From the NCBI RefSeq assembly GCF_003675385.1, contig NZ_RCWZ01000002.1:1-64000 (forward strand): a stretch of 64,000 nucleotides of DNA. The letters are read 5' to 3'. The notes beneath the pieces are model-generated. The model had not been told where the DNA came from and did not search any database. It saw only the letters and a list, made by a program, of their open reading frames with translations. A program made the translations under genes and the position numbers. Below are positions 1 to 9,117 of this stretch, in pieces. Positions within the stretch are counted from its first letter, which is position 1. Each line of letters opens with the position of its first letter. This DNA comes from Mucilaginibacter kameinonensis (lineage in GTDB: Bacteria > Bacteroidota > Bacteroidia > Sphingobacteriales > Sphingobacteriaceae).

Positions 1-77
1 CCTCTAACCTCTAACCTCTAACCTCTAACCTCTAACCTCTAACCTCTAACCTCTAACCTCTAACCTCTAACCTCTAA
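1..77. repeat. Tandem heptamer repeat (CCTCTAA)x11
   Basis: Eleven perfect head-to-tail copies of CCTCTAA run from the window edge, so the true array may be longer. On the other strand the unit reads TTAGAGG. The TAG stop codon of the decarboxylase gene (74-76, minus strand) lies inside the last copy, so the array is the immediate 3' flank of that gene and changes in copy number would not alter the protein. No function is evident. Confidence 0.95.
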
Positions 78-1912
78 ATCACCCCAAACAATGATCCGCC
101 TTTTTCGCCCAGTTTGTCAACTGTTTTTTCCACTTCGGGCACACGCTCCAGCACGGGGGCATGGTGTGGTTTTATCCGGGCATCTACAATCAGCGGACCT
201 TTGCAGCCCCAGTGTTTATGCTCGGTAAAGCTGCCAACGCCGTAAATATCATGCGATGGGTTGCTGCGGGTAAAGGTTACCCATACAAAATTATTGATGG
301 TTTGCGCCGCAAAACCCGCATCGTCACAAAGTACCATTAATGGCAAGCCGGTGAGGTCTTCATCCTGCAGGCTGTATTCAATAATACTGATAACGTTATC
401 AATATCTTTATGATTTACATGTTTCGGCACTTCAACCATCAGGACGCCGGGCATAGCCATTTTGTAGCCGGTTATAGGGCGGGGGAGGTTGAACCAGTCG
501 GGGAACTCCGTCCATAACTCACGTTTAATATTACCGGCAACGGTAACTGCCAGTTTACTGCCCGAATTTAGCCCTTCGCCGCTATAGTCGAGGGTATCGA
601 TTGTGGTGTTGGTATGAAAGTGCAAATCCCGGGTAAGGTCGATCCTTTGCAGGATGTGTTTCAGGAAACCGCCGATGTCGTTCACATTCAGTTTTGGATC
701 ATCTTCATGAGCGGCAATGAACAGGTATTTGGCAAGACTTAACTGACCTTTACCCAATATATGGTTGGCGATAGTAACTATCTCCTGTGGCTTGCGCTCT
801 TTAAGGTAAGGAGTGTACCGCTCGCTGCCGATGGCGAAAAGCAGCGGGTGAACACCGGCAGCATCAACCGCGTTAACAGCATGCAAGCCCGGGATCTCCT
901 TAGGAATAGCTGAACCTGTAATTTCATGAATCAATGCCCCAAAGCTGGTATCCTCCTGTGGCGGGCGACCAACCACTGTAAACGACCAGACGGCATCTTT
1001 GCGGTGATATACGTTGTGCACTTTCATCAACGGAAAAGGGTGTACCAGGCTATAGTAACCCAAATGGTCGCCAAAAGGCCCTTCGGGTTTATTTTCGTGC
1101 GGCATAACTGTGCCGGTGATCACGAAATCGGCATCTGCCGAAATGCAAAAGCCTTCATTGTCATAAAAATACCGGAAGCGGCGATTGCCTAACGCACCGG
1201 CGAAGGTCATCTCCGATAAACCCTCGGGCAGAGGCATTACCGCGGCTACCGGATGTGCGGGCGGGCCGCCTACAAATATGCTTACTTTTAACGGCTGGCC
1301 CTTGGCGTTGGCTTTGGTTTGATGCACGCCTATACCTCGGTGAATCTGGTAATGCAAACCAATTTCCTGGTTTTGAATATAATCATTGCCGGCCAATTGG
1401 ATGCGGTACATGCCCAGGTTGGCGTTCATGATGCCCGGCTGATCTGCATCTTCAGTATATACCTGCGGCATGGTAACAAATGGGCCGCCGTCCATTGGCC
1501 AGTTTACAATTTGCGGAATATCGCTGATATTACATTTGCCAAATTTTATGGGCGCGCCTGCACCGCTTTTCATAGGCAATGCCGAAAGGGCGGTTAAACC
1601 AACACCCGTATATTTAAAAGGATTTTTTATCGCTTTTATCGGGTTGTTTTTAATATCAACCAGCACCTTGATCTTTTCAATTGTATCCCTGAAAATAAAC
1701 TTCGACCTGTCGAGGGTGCCGAAAAGGTTAGACACAGCTGGGAATTTACTGCCCTTTACGTTCTCAAATAATATAGCAGGCCCTTCGTTCTCAAATACGC
1801 GTAAGTGTATCGCGGCCATTTGCAGGTAGGGATCCACTTCTTCTTTAATACGAATAAGGTGGCCGTTTTTTTCGAGATCGGTAATGCAGGCTTGTAAACT
1901 TGAGTAACCCAT
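74..1912 (-). CDS. UbiD family decarboxylase
   Basis: 612 residues, full length for the UbiD family of prenylated-FMN-dependent (de)carboxylases. Visible family features are NLGMYRIQ (about residues 165-172, with the cofactor-site Arg) and the acidic segment ENKPEGPFGDH (273-283), which carries the Glu/Asp residues of the active site. The family removes carboxyl groups from aromatic or alpha,beta-unsaturated acids, as in ubiquinone or menaquinone synthesis. The substrate cannot be told from sequence, and no quinone gene is adjacent. The protein is cytosolic, with no signal peptide. The start is an ATG (MGYSSLQ). It is transcribed in the same direction as the M16 genes upstream of it, 43 bases away, but probably forms a separate unit. 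Confidence 0.9.
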   Translation of the reverse strand: MGYSSLQACITDLEKNGHLIRIKEEVDPYLQMAAIHLRVFENEGPAILFENVKGSKFPAVSNLFGTLDRSKFIFRDTIEKIKVLVDIKNNPIKAIKNPFKYTGVGLTALSALPMKSGAGAPIKFGKCNISDIPQIVNWPMDGGPFVTMPQVYTEDADQPGIMNANLGMYRIQLAGNDYIQNQEIGLHYQIHRGIGVHQTKANAKGQPLKVSIFVGGPPAHPVAAVMPLPEGLSEMTFAGALGNRRFRYFYDNEGFCISADADFVITGTVMPHENKPEGPFGDHLGYYSLVHPFPLMKVHNVYHRKDAVWSFTVVGRPPQEDTSFGALIHEITGSAIPKEIPGLHAVNAVDAAGVHPLLFAIGSERYTPYLKERKPQEIVTIANHILGKGQLSLAKYLFIAAHEDDPKLNVNDIGGFLKHILQRIDLTRDLHFHTNTTIDTLDYSGEGLNSGSKLAVTVAGNIKRELWTEFPDWFNLPRPITGYKMAMPGVLMVEVPKHVNHKDIDNVISIIEYSLQDEDLTGLPLMVLCDDAGFAAQTINNFVWVTFTRSNPSHDIYGVGSFTEHKHWGCKGPLIVDARIKPHHAPVLERVPEVEKTVDKLGEKGGSLFGVI

Positions 1913-1955
1913 GAGTAACTATAATATATTGGCCAAAAGTAAACAATAGTTCACT

Positions 1956-3260
1956 TTAATATGCCGGAATCTTGAAGCCCTCAATCGCGTCGGGATTGCC
2001 AAGAAATGTCCATCGTAAACCAACAATATATGTGTTTAAAGCTTTAGCAACCTGGTCTGTTGTGGCCATATATACCAACTGCGGAAAATCGTCGGCATAC
2101 TGCCATCCGCCATTTATTTCGGCTAGGCCAAGCCGGTTAGTAACCGATGCTGCGCTCTGATCATTAATAAAATTACTGATCAGGAAGCCGTTCTTAATCC
2201 GGGTAAGCCATTCATTATTAACACCTGTCGCTTGTAAATTTTTTAATATGTTGAGCATGGCGGGAATAGCTTCCTGCGGCTTGTCGGTACTTAAATGCAT
2301 ATGTGCAAAAGGCATTTGGTATGACCATGTGGAGGCGCTTGGATCATAAGCCAATCTGCGTTGGTTGCGTAATTCATAGTAAAGGGTATTGGCCAAAGCT
2401 GAGATCCCTAACCTGAACGGAACATTATCGGCACTATTAACTGCCGGTGAGTTCATGATAGCCGATATATAATTGGTTGGCAGGTCACGTCTTTCACCAA
2501 CCAGTTTATTATCTGTCCAGGCCGGAGAAGGGTAATCAGGCTTTGCATAAAACGCCGATGGCATGTTACTGAAGGAAGCCAGTACCTTTTCAAATATCTC
2601 CTGCTTGGTTAAATTACCTACAACCACTATGAATATCTTGTTTTTATTTAACAGGGTTTTATAGTACTCTTTTAAATCGGCTGCTGTTAAGTTGCGTAAG
2701 GTAAGTTCGTTGCCTTCGGGCTGTGTGGCATAAGGTGTTCCGCTAAAGGCATTTTGCATTTGTAACTGCTCCAACCTGGTATCGGGATAAGCCTGGGCAT
2801 TTTTAGTTTCTGAAATCAATTTAGTTTTTAGCAGCTCAACCTGTTGGTCTTCAAATACCGGGTTCATAATGGCCTCGGTAAACAGGTCCCAGGCCTGATT
2901 CAGGTATTTGGAAACAGTGTTAACCTGTACATAACCACAATCGTATGACGAGTTGCCGTTCATAAAAATCTCGTATTTATCAGCAGTGTCTTTTAAGGCC
3001 GAAGAACTGTGTTTTTTAGTACCGCAATCAGTAAGCGATTGCAGGGTAAGGGTTTCGATACCCGCTTTGTTAGGCTTGTAATTGGTTACGCCACCACGGT
3101 AATACATGCGTACGTTAACTACATTTTTAGGGCTGGGTTTAAAAATTACTTTGATGCCGTTCACGTCAAATGAGGTTGCTGTTGGAGCTGCTGGCGCCTG
3201 GGCAAAAGTTGCAGAAAGGCCGGTGAGCAATAATATGATAGATAAAATAGATTGTTTCAT
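1956..3260 (-). CDS. M16 peptidase-like protein, non-catalytic partner subunit
   Basis: About 434 residues with a signal peptide (MKQSILSIILLLTGLSATFAQ), so it is exported to the periplasm or outer membrane. The M16 fold is recognisable but there is no HxxEH zinc motif, as expected for the partner subunit of two-gene M16B systems. The Arg/Tyr stretch LRNQRRLAYDPS, typical of partner subunits, is kept. I place the start at ATG 3260 rather than further upstream, because this gives a clean signal peptide and a 13-base gap after the preceding M16 gene. It is a paralogue of 22995-24326. Its expected catalytic partner (3274-4641) has lost its zinc ligands, so the pair is probably not a protease. 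Confidence 0.85.
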   Translation of the reverse strand: MKQSILSIILLLTGLSATFAQAPAAPTATSFDVNGIKVIFKPSPKNVVNVRMYYRGGVTNYKPNKAGIETLTLQSLTDCGTKKHSSSALKDTADKYEIFMNGNSSYDCGYVQVNTVSKYLNQAWDLFTEAIMNPVFEDQQVELLKTKLISETKNAQAYPDTRLEQLQMQNAFSGTPYATQPEGNELTLRNLTAADLKEYYKTLLNKNKIFIVVVGNLTKQEIFEKVLASFSNMPSAFYAKPDYPSPAWTDNKLVGERRDLPTNYISAIMNSPAVNSADNVPFRLGISALANTLYYELRNQRRLAYDPSASTWSYQMPFAHMHLSTDKPQEAIPAMLNILKNLQATGVNNEWLTRIKNGFLISNFINDQSAASVTNRLGLAEINGGWQYADDFPQLVYMATTDQVAKALNTYIVGLRWTFLGNPDAIEGFKIPAY

Positions 3261-3273
3261 GATAAAGTTTAAA

Positions 3274-4641
3274 TTAATTGGCCTTGAAAAAATCATCTGC
3301 ATTAACCTGTGCCTTTAAATCGGGATTGATTAGCAAGCCGGCGCAATATGGTTTTGCTTTAATGTATTTGCGTACATAGGCTTGTACATCGGCTTTGGTT
3401 ATCTTGTCTATTTTATCATTATAAGTAAAGTGATAATTGAGCGATGCAGATGCCCACCAGAATGTTAGTGTTTGTACGTATTGCGTAGTGATTTCGGCTC
3501 GTCGTTCCTGGCTTATCTGGAGTTTTCGTTTCGCTGTCTGGATCTGCTCGTCGGTGATATAGTCATCAGTATCAAACAAGCTGATCTGTTTTTTAGCCTC
3601 GTCCAGGCATTCTTTAATTTTTTGCGGGTTGGGTTGTATGTAAAATGATATTTCGCCGCCGTGTGCCAGTGTAAGGTAATTAAAGTTGATTTCCTGGGCC
3701 AGGCCTGTTTCAACAAGGGCTTTGCTCAATTTTGACGATCGTTGGGTAAGTATATATGAGAAAATATCAGCAGCATATGTTGCCGGAATATCATGCCGCG
3801 TATCGGGGCCCTGCCAGCCTATATAAATTGAGGGTACGGTTGCCAGGTTGGATTCTGTAATAAAATAGTCGGTTTTTTTGAGTGGTTCAAACTCTGGCAC
3901 CATCCACTTTTTGAAAGGGTTAACAGCCGAGGCCTGCCAGCTGCCAAACAACGGTGTCACCTGTTTAAATATCGCATCATGGCTTACTTTGCCTGCAACT
4001 ATGATTATAGCATTGTTAGGATGATAGTATTTTAGCTTTACAGAATCAACCATGCTTAACGTAGCTGCATTTATGGCGTCGCGCGTGCCAATGGCAACTT
4101 TTCGGGTGGCGAGGTTACCCCATAAGTGCTGTAGTATAGCTAAGTTAAATTTGAATGATGCTGTTGATTCTTTCTGTGTTAATTGGGCAAGTGTAATGGT
4201 TTTTTCACGTTCAAGTTCTTCATTATTAAGTACCGGAAAACGCATAGCCGAATTCATATACTTTAACCCTTCTTCTATATTAAAACTTGGGAGCGTAAAA
4301 AAGCAGCTGCCGTATTCTTGCTGCACGGTGCTGTTTTTTTGAGTGCCTAATACACTTGTACGATAACCAACCTGCTCGGCATTGCCATAGTCCTTATTAG
4401 CTTTGAAAAGCATCATCTGATACAAACCGGTAAGCCCGCTGTATTTTAAGGGCTCGGTAAAGGCGCCGGTTTTAAACGCTATGGCAACTGTTGCTAACGG
4501 AACGCTGTTGTCTTCAACAACGAGAACAGTGAGCCCGTTTTGCAGCGTTTTTACAAACATGTTTGCGGGGATTTTGACCTGGGCCAATGCAGGCAGTGAA
4601 GTTGCGAAGAGTAATAATAAAACGTGAATTTTCTTTGTCAT
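3274..4641 (-). CDS. M16 peptidase-like pseudoenzyme (zinc motif lost)
   Basis: 455 residues with a signal peptide (cut near ALA|QV). It is colinear with the intact M16 protein at 21598-22977: SGLSHLFEHMFFKANKDYP there corresponds to SGLTGLYQMMLFKANKDYG here. The HxxEH motif (His, Glu, His) is therefore replaced by Gly72, Gln75 and Met76. The third zinc ligand, Glu157 in the paralogue, is Gln153 here (LAQL). All four functional positions are changed while the rest of the fold and the reading frame are intact, which points to a maintained non-catalytic role rather than a decaying gene. It is the first gene of a unit with 1956-3260. It may bind peptides or act as an assembly or regulatory subunit; the role is unknown. 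Confidence 0.88.
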   Translation of the reverse strand: MTKKIHVLLLLFATSLPALAQVKIPANMFVKTLQNGLTVLVVEDNSVPLATVAIAFKTGAFTEPLKYSGLTGLYQMMLFKANKDYGNAEQVGYRTSVLGTQKNSTVQQEYGSCFFTLPSFNIEEGLKYMNSAMRFPVLNNEELEREKTITLAQLTQKESTASFKFNLAILQHLWGNLATRKVAIGTRDAINAATLSMVDSVKLKYYHPNNAIIIVAGKVSHDAIFKQVTPLFGSWQASAVNPFKKWMVPEFEPLKKTDYFITESNLATVPSIYIGWQGPDTRHDIPATYAADIFSYILTQRSSKLSKALVETGLAQEINFNYLTLAHGGEISFYIQPNPQKIKECLDEAKKQISLFDTDDYITDEQIQTAKRKLQISQERRAEITTQYVQTLTFWWASASLNYHFTYNDKIDKITKADVQAYVRKYIKAKPYCAGLLINPDLKAQVNADDFFKAN

Positions 4642-4794
4642 GGTTAACGCCGATAAGGTTTTTACAGGTTAAAATAACAAAAGAAATTCACTCGGTATAA
4701 ATTTATTGCTGAAGGCGGCAAAATGTTCTGTTAACTTAAAAATTGAATCATCCTACGAAAGTAATCCGTACTTTAGCGTCATTATTATTCCCCT

Positions 4795-5631
4795 ATGTCG
4801 GTTACCATACTTACGCTTATTATACTTGTTGGGTCGTACTTAGCGGGTTTATTGGGTTCATTAACGGGTTTAGGCGGAGGTGTTGTTATTATTCCGCTGC
4901 TTACCATTTTACTTGGTGTTGATATTCAGTATGCTATTGGCGCATCGCTGGTATCGGTAATTGCTACTTCGTCTGGTTCGGCGGCAGCGTATGTTAAAGA
5001 AGGGATAACCAATATCAGGCTGGGTATGTTCCTGGAAATAGCTACCACCATAGGCGCTATGGTAGGTGCGCTGATAGCGGTTTATATCCCTACAAATTTC
5101 ATCGCCATTTTATTTGGTGTTATCCTGATCCTTTCGGCAGTAATGTCATTAAAAAAGAAGGCCGAGCATATTCATCAGCAAAAAAGTGTATTGGCCGAAA
5201 AGCTAAAGCTCAATGGTAGTTTTCCAACTCCGGCGGGCGCTGTTCCTTATACGGTACGAAATGTTGGCGGCGGTTTTTTCATGATGCTTTTTGCCGGGGT
5301 GATATCAGGTTTGCTGGGCATAGGGTCGGGAGCGCTAAAGGTTTTGGCGATGGATGGGATTATGCGGATCCCGTTTAAGGTATCAACCACTACCAGTAAT
5401 TTTATGATAGGGGTTACCGCGGCCGCAAGCGCGGTGGTTTACCTGCAAAGGGGGTATATCGACCCGGGACTTTCCATGCCGGTTGCTATAGGTGTTTTAT
5501 TAGGGGCTTTAAGCGGATCAAAAATATTGGTGCATACCTCATCATCCGGATGGCTGCGTGTGGTTTTTGCCGTGGTGGTTACGTTTTTGGCGTCGCAAAT
5601 GATATATAAAGGAATTACTGGTAATATATAG
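4795..5631 (+). CDS. TauE/SafE family permease
   Basis: 278 residues, very hydrophobic, with about eight membrane segments in two homologous halves. The family signature is the glycine-rich GSLTGLGGGVVIIPLL near residues 22-37 and its second-half echo SGLLGIGSGALKV. TauE/SafE proteins move small sulfur-containing or organic anions such as sulfite, sulfoacetate or taurine-derived products across the inner membrane; the substrate here is not known. The gene is divergent from the M16 unit and is followed by a DUF1634 membrane protein, a common pairing for this family, so the two probably work together. Confidence 0.88.
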   Translation: MSVTILTLIILVGSYLAGLLGSLTGLGGGVVIIPLLTILLGVDIQYAIGASLVSVIATSSGSAAAYVKEGITNIRLGMFLEIATTIGAMVGALIAVYIPTNFIAILFGVILILSAVMSLKKKAEHIHQQKSVLAEKLKLNGSFPTPAGAVPYTVRNVGGGFFMMLFAGVISGLLGIGSGALKVLAMDGIMRIPFKVSTTTSNFMIGVTAAASAVVYLQRGYIDPGLSMPVAIGVLLGALSGSKILVHTSSSGWLRVVFAVVVTFLASQMIYKGITGNI

Positions 5632-5722
5632 TCATTAGGTCATTGCGTCATTAAGTCATTTTTTTATGACGTTGAATACAATGGCTGTTCGACATGATGA
5701 GAAGAAATGACTTAATGACCAA
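5632..5722. repeat. Palindrome built from GTCATTNNG words
   Basis: The gap between the permease and DUF1634 genes consists of reiterated GTCATT words, followed by their complement. A perfect 15-base inverted repeat (GTCATTAAGTCATTT at 5647-5661, complement at 5705-5719) encloses 43 bases. The right arm ends just before the next ATG. It resembles the larger element at 24333-24586. It could fold in the bicistronic RNA. Confidence 0.8.
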
Positions 5723-6118
5723 ATGATTGAAAAAATGACTAAAAAGTTCAAAGATACCGATATGCAGGCCGTGATAGGCTGGATACTGCGCGCAGGGGTG
5801 CTGGTATCAATGAGCGTTATTTTTATTGGTGGGGTTATTTACCTGTATCGTCATGGGTACACGCATGTTGATTACAGCAAATTTGTTGGTGTACCCGATT
5901 TTGTGAGTAATCCGGCTGGAATTATACATGGCATAATTACATTACGCGGGCGGGCAATTATACAGGCCGGGATAGTGCTGCTGATAGCCACGCCGGTTAT
6001 CAGGGTGGTATTTTCGGCTATTGGTTTCATCATGGAGAAGGATTTCCTGTACACCGGCATCACTATGCTGGTACTGCTCATTATTCTGGCAAGCATGATA
6101 AGCGGGCACGCGGGATAA
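5723..6118 (+). CDS. DUF1634 family membrane protein
   Basis: 131 residues with three predicted membrane helices (around 20-42, 77-100 and 108-128). It matches my recollection of DUF1634, small membrane proteins that are usually encoded next to TauE/SafE permeases, as here. An accessory subunit of the permease is the natural inference; the biochemical role is not known. The ATG at 5723 (MIEKMTKKF) abuts the right arm of a palindrome. The internal ATG at MTKKF is an alternative start. Confidence 0.8.
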   Translation: MIEKMTKKFKDTDMQAVIGWILRAGVLVSMSVIFIGGVIYLYRHGYTHVDYSKFVGVPDFVSNPAGIIHGIITLRGRAIIQAGIVLLIATPVIRVVFSAIGFIMEKDFLYTGITMLVLLIILASMISGHAG

Positions 6119-6162
6119 TATTTTTGAAAACTTTTTTGTATTTATTATAGTATATATAATAA

Positions 6163-6390
6163 ATGCAGAGACGCCCTGTACAATCATCGGCTTTAAGCAG
6201 CGTTGGCTATGATCCCGATGCCCGGATCCTTGAACTTGAATTCAGGGAAAATGGTGGTGTATGGCAGTACTTTGGTTTTCCCTTATCTACCTACAAGAGG
6301 TTTATCAATGCCGAATCGTTGGGGAATTTCTTCGTTACCCGCATAAAAGGCAAATACCCCGAGCTAAAAGTAAGGTTTGCGCATTATTAG
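6163..6390 (+). CDS. KTSC domain protein
   Basis: 75 residues, almost entirely one KTSC domain: the pattern VQSSALSSVGYDPDARILELEF, then YFGFPLSTYKRF, then AESLGNFFVTRIKGKYP is characteristic. The domain is small, cytosolic and of uncertain function, and is found alone or attached to RNA- or nucleic-acid-related proteins. The gene ends in a convergent overlap with the receptor gene on the other strand: the two stop codons share bases 6388-6389. No partner gene is evident. Confidence 0.82.
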   Translation: MQRRPVQSSALSSVGYDPDARILELEFRENGGVWQYFGFPLSTYKRFINAESLGNFFVTRIKGKYPELKVRFAHY

Positions 6391-8831
6391 TTTCCGGTGC
6401 GGCGGCGTTCATCATCGTTACCGGTATTCCGTTTATTGGCCGATTTAATGGTGCTTTTACCAAAACGATAACTAAAATTCAGCCTCACGATGCGCGTATC
6501 GCGTTTGTTAACTTCCGAAAGATCGATGTTTTGGTAAACGGCTCTGTTGCGCCCCCTGTCTGTATTAAAAATATCGTTCAGCGTTAGTTTAAGGGTAGCC
6601 CGCTTATCTAATATTTGCTTGCTGATACCAGCATTTACCGCATAGCTGGCCTTTAATTCATTGATTCCGTAAATGGTCGGGGTTTCATATCTGCCGGATA
6701 TTTCGCCGAGCAATGTACTTGTGATAACAAAGTTTTGTGTGCTGCCGAAAATGATATCTTGCTTGCCCCGGTTAAAATCGCCATTGCGGGCATAGGCCTT
6801 GTAGCGTACGTAAATGGCATCAAGGTTAAAACTGGCCGACCACCATTTGGTGAATTGTACAGGCGCGTAAAATGAAGCACCGTAAACAAATATCTGCCCA
6901 AAGTTTTTACGATAGGTTACATTAACCTTGGTAGAGTCGTTTTGGTAATAAACCGGGAAATCATAAGCATCGTTAGTAACGGTATAATATAACTCGGTCG
7001 AAAAAGTTTGATCGTATGTGTGCGATATCTGTATGGTATTGGTGTATTCGGGTTTTAGCTGAGGATTACCGGCGCGATAGTCATACAAATCGGTATAGTA
7101 CAAAAATGGGTTAATATCCTCATATAGCGGCCTGTGGATGCCGCGGTTATAACTGATACCGATGATGTTCTTTTTATCGGCCTCATAACTTATTTGTGCC
7201 TGCGGAAAAAGGTTGAAATAATTATAGGTATTTACATCTGGGGTATCATCATTCAAGCCCCATGATTTGCCGGTTGCATGCGTGTTTTCGGCACGTACCC
7301 CTGCCGTAATATCCCATTTACCTATTTTATTAATGTAGTTGATATAACCGGCGCTCACGGCTTCCGAATACAGAAACCTATTGCTGAAATTTTCGTCGGG
7401 CAGGTATCTGCCACTTACTTTTGGGCCAAAAACAAGATTATTGTTACTCTGGGCATTATTGTATTTGACACCAACCTCCAACCGTGAAGTTTTATTCAGC
7501 GGGTTTACAAAGTCCATTTTTGATGTCCAGATATGGATATCTGATGGCGAAAGGTTTTCCAGGTCAAGATCGTTGCGGTAAGTATTCCCTGCCGGGGTAA
7601 AAAAACTATTGGTAATAAACTCATTTGAATGGCGCTTATAAGTTGAATAATTACCATCTACCGAAATACTTCTGCCGGTTTTATCCAGCACCGCGTTATA
7701 ATTGATATTGTAATTTAAATAGCTGCTGCCCCTGTCAAGGTTTGATTGCGCCCTGATAATTGAGTCGAGTTTACTTTGATTGCGGATGTACAGATCGTTG
7801 TTTTTCGCAAAATCATCTTCCCTGATAATGCCGCTTACCAAAAAGCCTATGGTTTGTTTTGTGTTGATGGAATAATCGGCGCCTAACTTAAAGTTGTGGT
7901 TCCGGGTTTTCTGAATGTTATTATAATCAACATCGTAGTTGCTCAGGATATCGTTATAAGTAATGTTCCGGTTGGTGGTAATAGTGCGGGTGCCTTTGTT
8001 ATTATCGTAAGTGTAATTACCAAAAATATTGAGCTTGCTGGTGCGGTTGTTGAAAACAATGCCGGCCGTACTTTTATAATACTTGCCGTAACCTGCCATG
8101 GCTGTAATTGTTCCGTTTGTACCCAGATTTTTGCCTTTTTTTAGAATGATATTGATAATGCCTCCGCCCGATGCATCATATTTTGCCGATGGGCTGCTGA
8201 TCATCTCAACCTGATCGATAGTGCTGCTTTGCATACTGCGGAGCAGGCTGGTAAGGTCATCGCCAGTGAGGTTGGTAGGTTTACCATCTATGGTTATTAA
8301 CGCGGCCTGCCTGCCATTGATACTTAAGGTTTCATTACTGTTGACCCTCACCCCCGGCGATTGCCTCAGGATATCAAAGGCCGAATTACCCTCGGCCAGG
8401 ATACTGTTTTGCACGCTTAATACAATTTTGCCGGGTTTAACCTCAATATAAGGTTTCCTGGCCACTACTTTAACTTCCTGCAGCTGGTTATCCGAAAGTT
8501 TTAAAATAATATCCCTGGTAATTGTTTTTTGACCGGCGGTTACTTTGTATGGCCCTGTATAAACTTTAACATAGCCTATTTTACTAATGAGTATTAAGTA
8601 ACTGTCGGGTTGAAGTCCTGTAAACTCAAACTGGCCATTTTTATTTACCAGGTTTGATTTTAGGATGGAGGAGTCGGCGGCAGAAAGTAAAACGGCGGTC
8701 GCGGCTTCTGCTGTCTGGTTATTTTCAGTTAAAACCTTTCCCTGTATTATTGAGGATTTTGTTTGGGCAAAAGAAAAACAATACATTCCCGTCAGGAATG
8801 CAAAAAAAAAGCCTGCTGTTAAACCCCTCAT
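6387..8831 (-). CDS. TonB-dependent receptor, OMP_b-brl_3 type
   Basis: 814 residues with a signal peptide (cut near SFAQ|TK). Domains in order: a carboxypeptidase-regulatory-like beta sandwich (about 28-115), a plug-like domain (about 120-230, with SPSAKYDASGGGIINII), and an outer-membrane barrel of the OMP_b-brl_3 type to the C terminus. The family sits in the outer membrane and probably imports ligands with TonB or acts as an envelope barrel; no ligand is suggested by its neighbours. It is monocistronic, with its 3' end meeting the KTSC gene. The last residues are polar (KRNTGNDDERRRTGN), an odd tail after the final barrel strand. Confidence 0.88.
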   Translation of the reverse strand: MRGLTAGFFFAFLTGMYCFSFAQTKSSIIQGKVLTENNQTAEAATAVLLSAADSSILKSNLVNKNGQFEFTGLQPDSYLILISKIGYVKVYTGPYKVTAGQKTITRDIILKLSDNQLQEVKVVARKPYIEVKPGKIVLSVQNSILAEGNSAFDILRQSPGVRVNSNETLSINGRQAALITIDGKPTNLTGDDLTSLLRSMQSSTIDQVEMISSPSAKYDASGGGIINIILKKGKNLGTNGTITAMAGYGKYYKSTAGIVFNNRTSKLNIFGNYTYDNNKGTRTITTNRNITYNDILSNYDVDYNNIQKTRNHNFKLGADYSINTKQTIGFLVSGIIREDDFAKNNDLYIRNQSKLDSIIRAQSNLDRGSSYLNYNINYNAVLDKTGRSISVDGNYSTYKRHSNEFITNSFFTPAGNTYRNDLDLENLSPSDIHIWTSKMDFVNPLNKTSRLEVGVKYNNAQSNNNLVFGPKVSGRYLPDENFSNRFLYSEAVSAGYINYINKIGKWDITAGVRAENTHATGKSWGLNDDTPDVNTYNYFNLFPQAQISYEADKKNIIGISYNRGIHRPLYEDINPFLYYTDLYDYRAGNPQLKPEYTNTIQISHTYDQTFSTELYYTVTNDAYDFPVYYQNDSTKVNVTYRKNFGQIFVYGASFYAPVQFTKWWSASFNLDAIYVRYKAYARNGDFNRGKQDIIFGSTQNFVITSTLLGEISGRYETPTIYGINELKASYAVNAGISKQILDKRATLKLTLNDIFNTDRGRNRAVYQNIDLSEVNKRDTRIVRLNFSYRFGKSTIKSANKRNTGNDDERRRTGN

Positions 8832-9117
8832 TAATCAGTAGATGTAGAAATTTGCTATAGTTTAAAAATTTATAAAATGTACCGCAATATAATACAATAT
8901 ATATTAAACTATATGTATTGTATTGATATTTTAACGTTATAATATAAAATAATGTTGCAACATGAGTATTGAATTGTAAAGGTAAAAGGTTTTATGCCGG
9001 TGTAGTAATATATTGTTTGCAAAAACGCCCACAATAGCATAAATAAACAAAACAACCTGATTTTTTCTTTATTTTCGGCCTCGGTACATCATCGCACTGT
9101 ATATTGACCATTATAAC

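Noticed and set aside
1..77. CRISPR array or telomere at the heptamer repeat
   Set aside because: There are no spacers between units, and a coding gene follows directly; nothing else suggests a chromosome end.
3261..3302. Upstream start for the M16 partner subunit (MQMIFSRPIN)
   Set aside because: It would overlap the preceding gene and place 14 residues before an otherwise perfect signal peptide.
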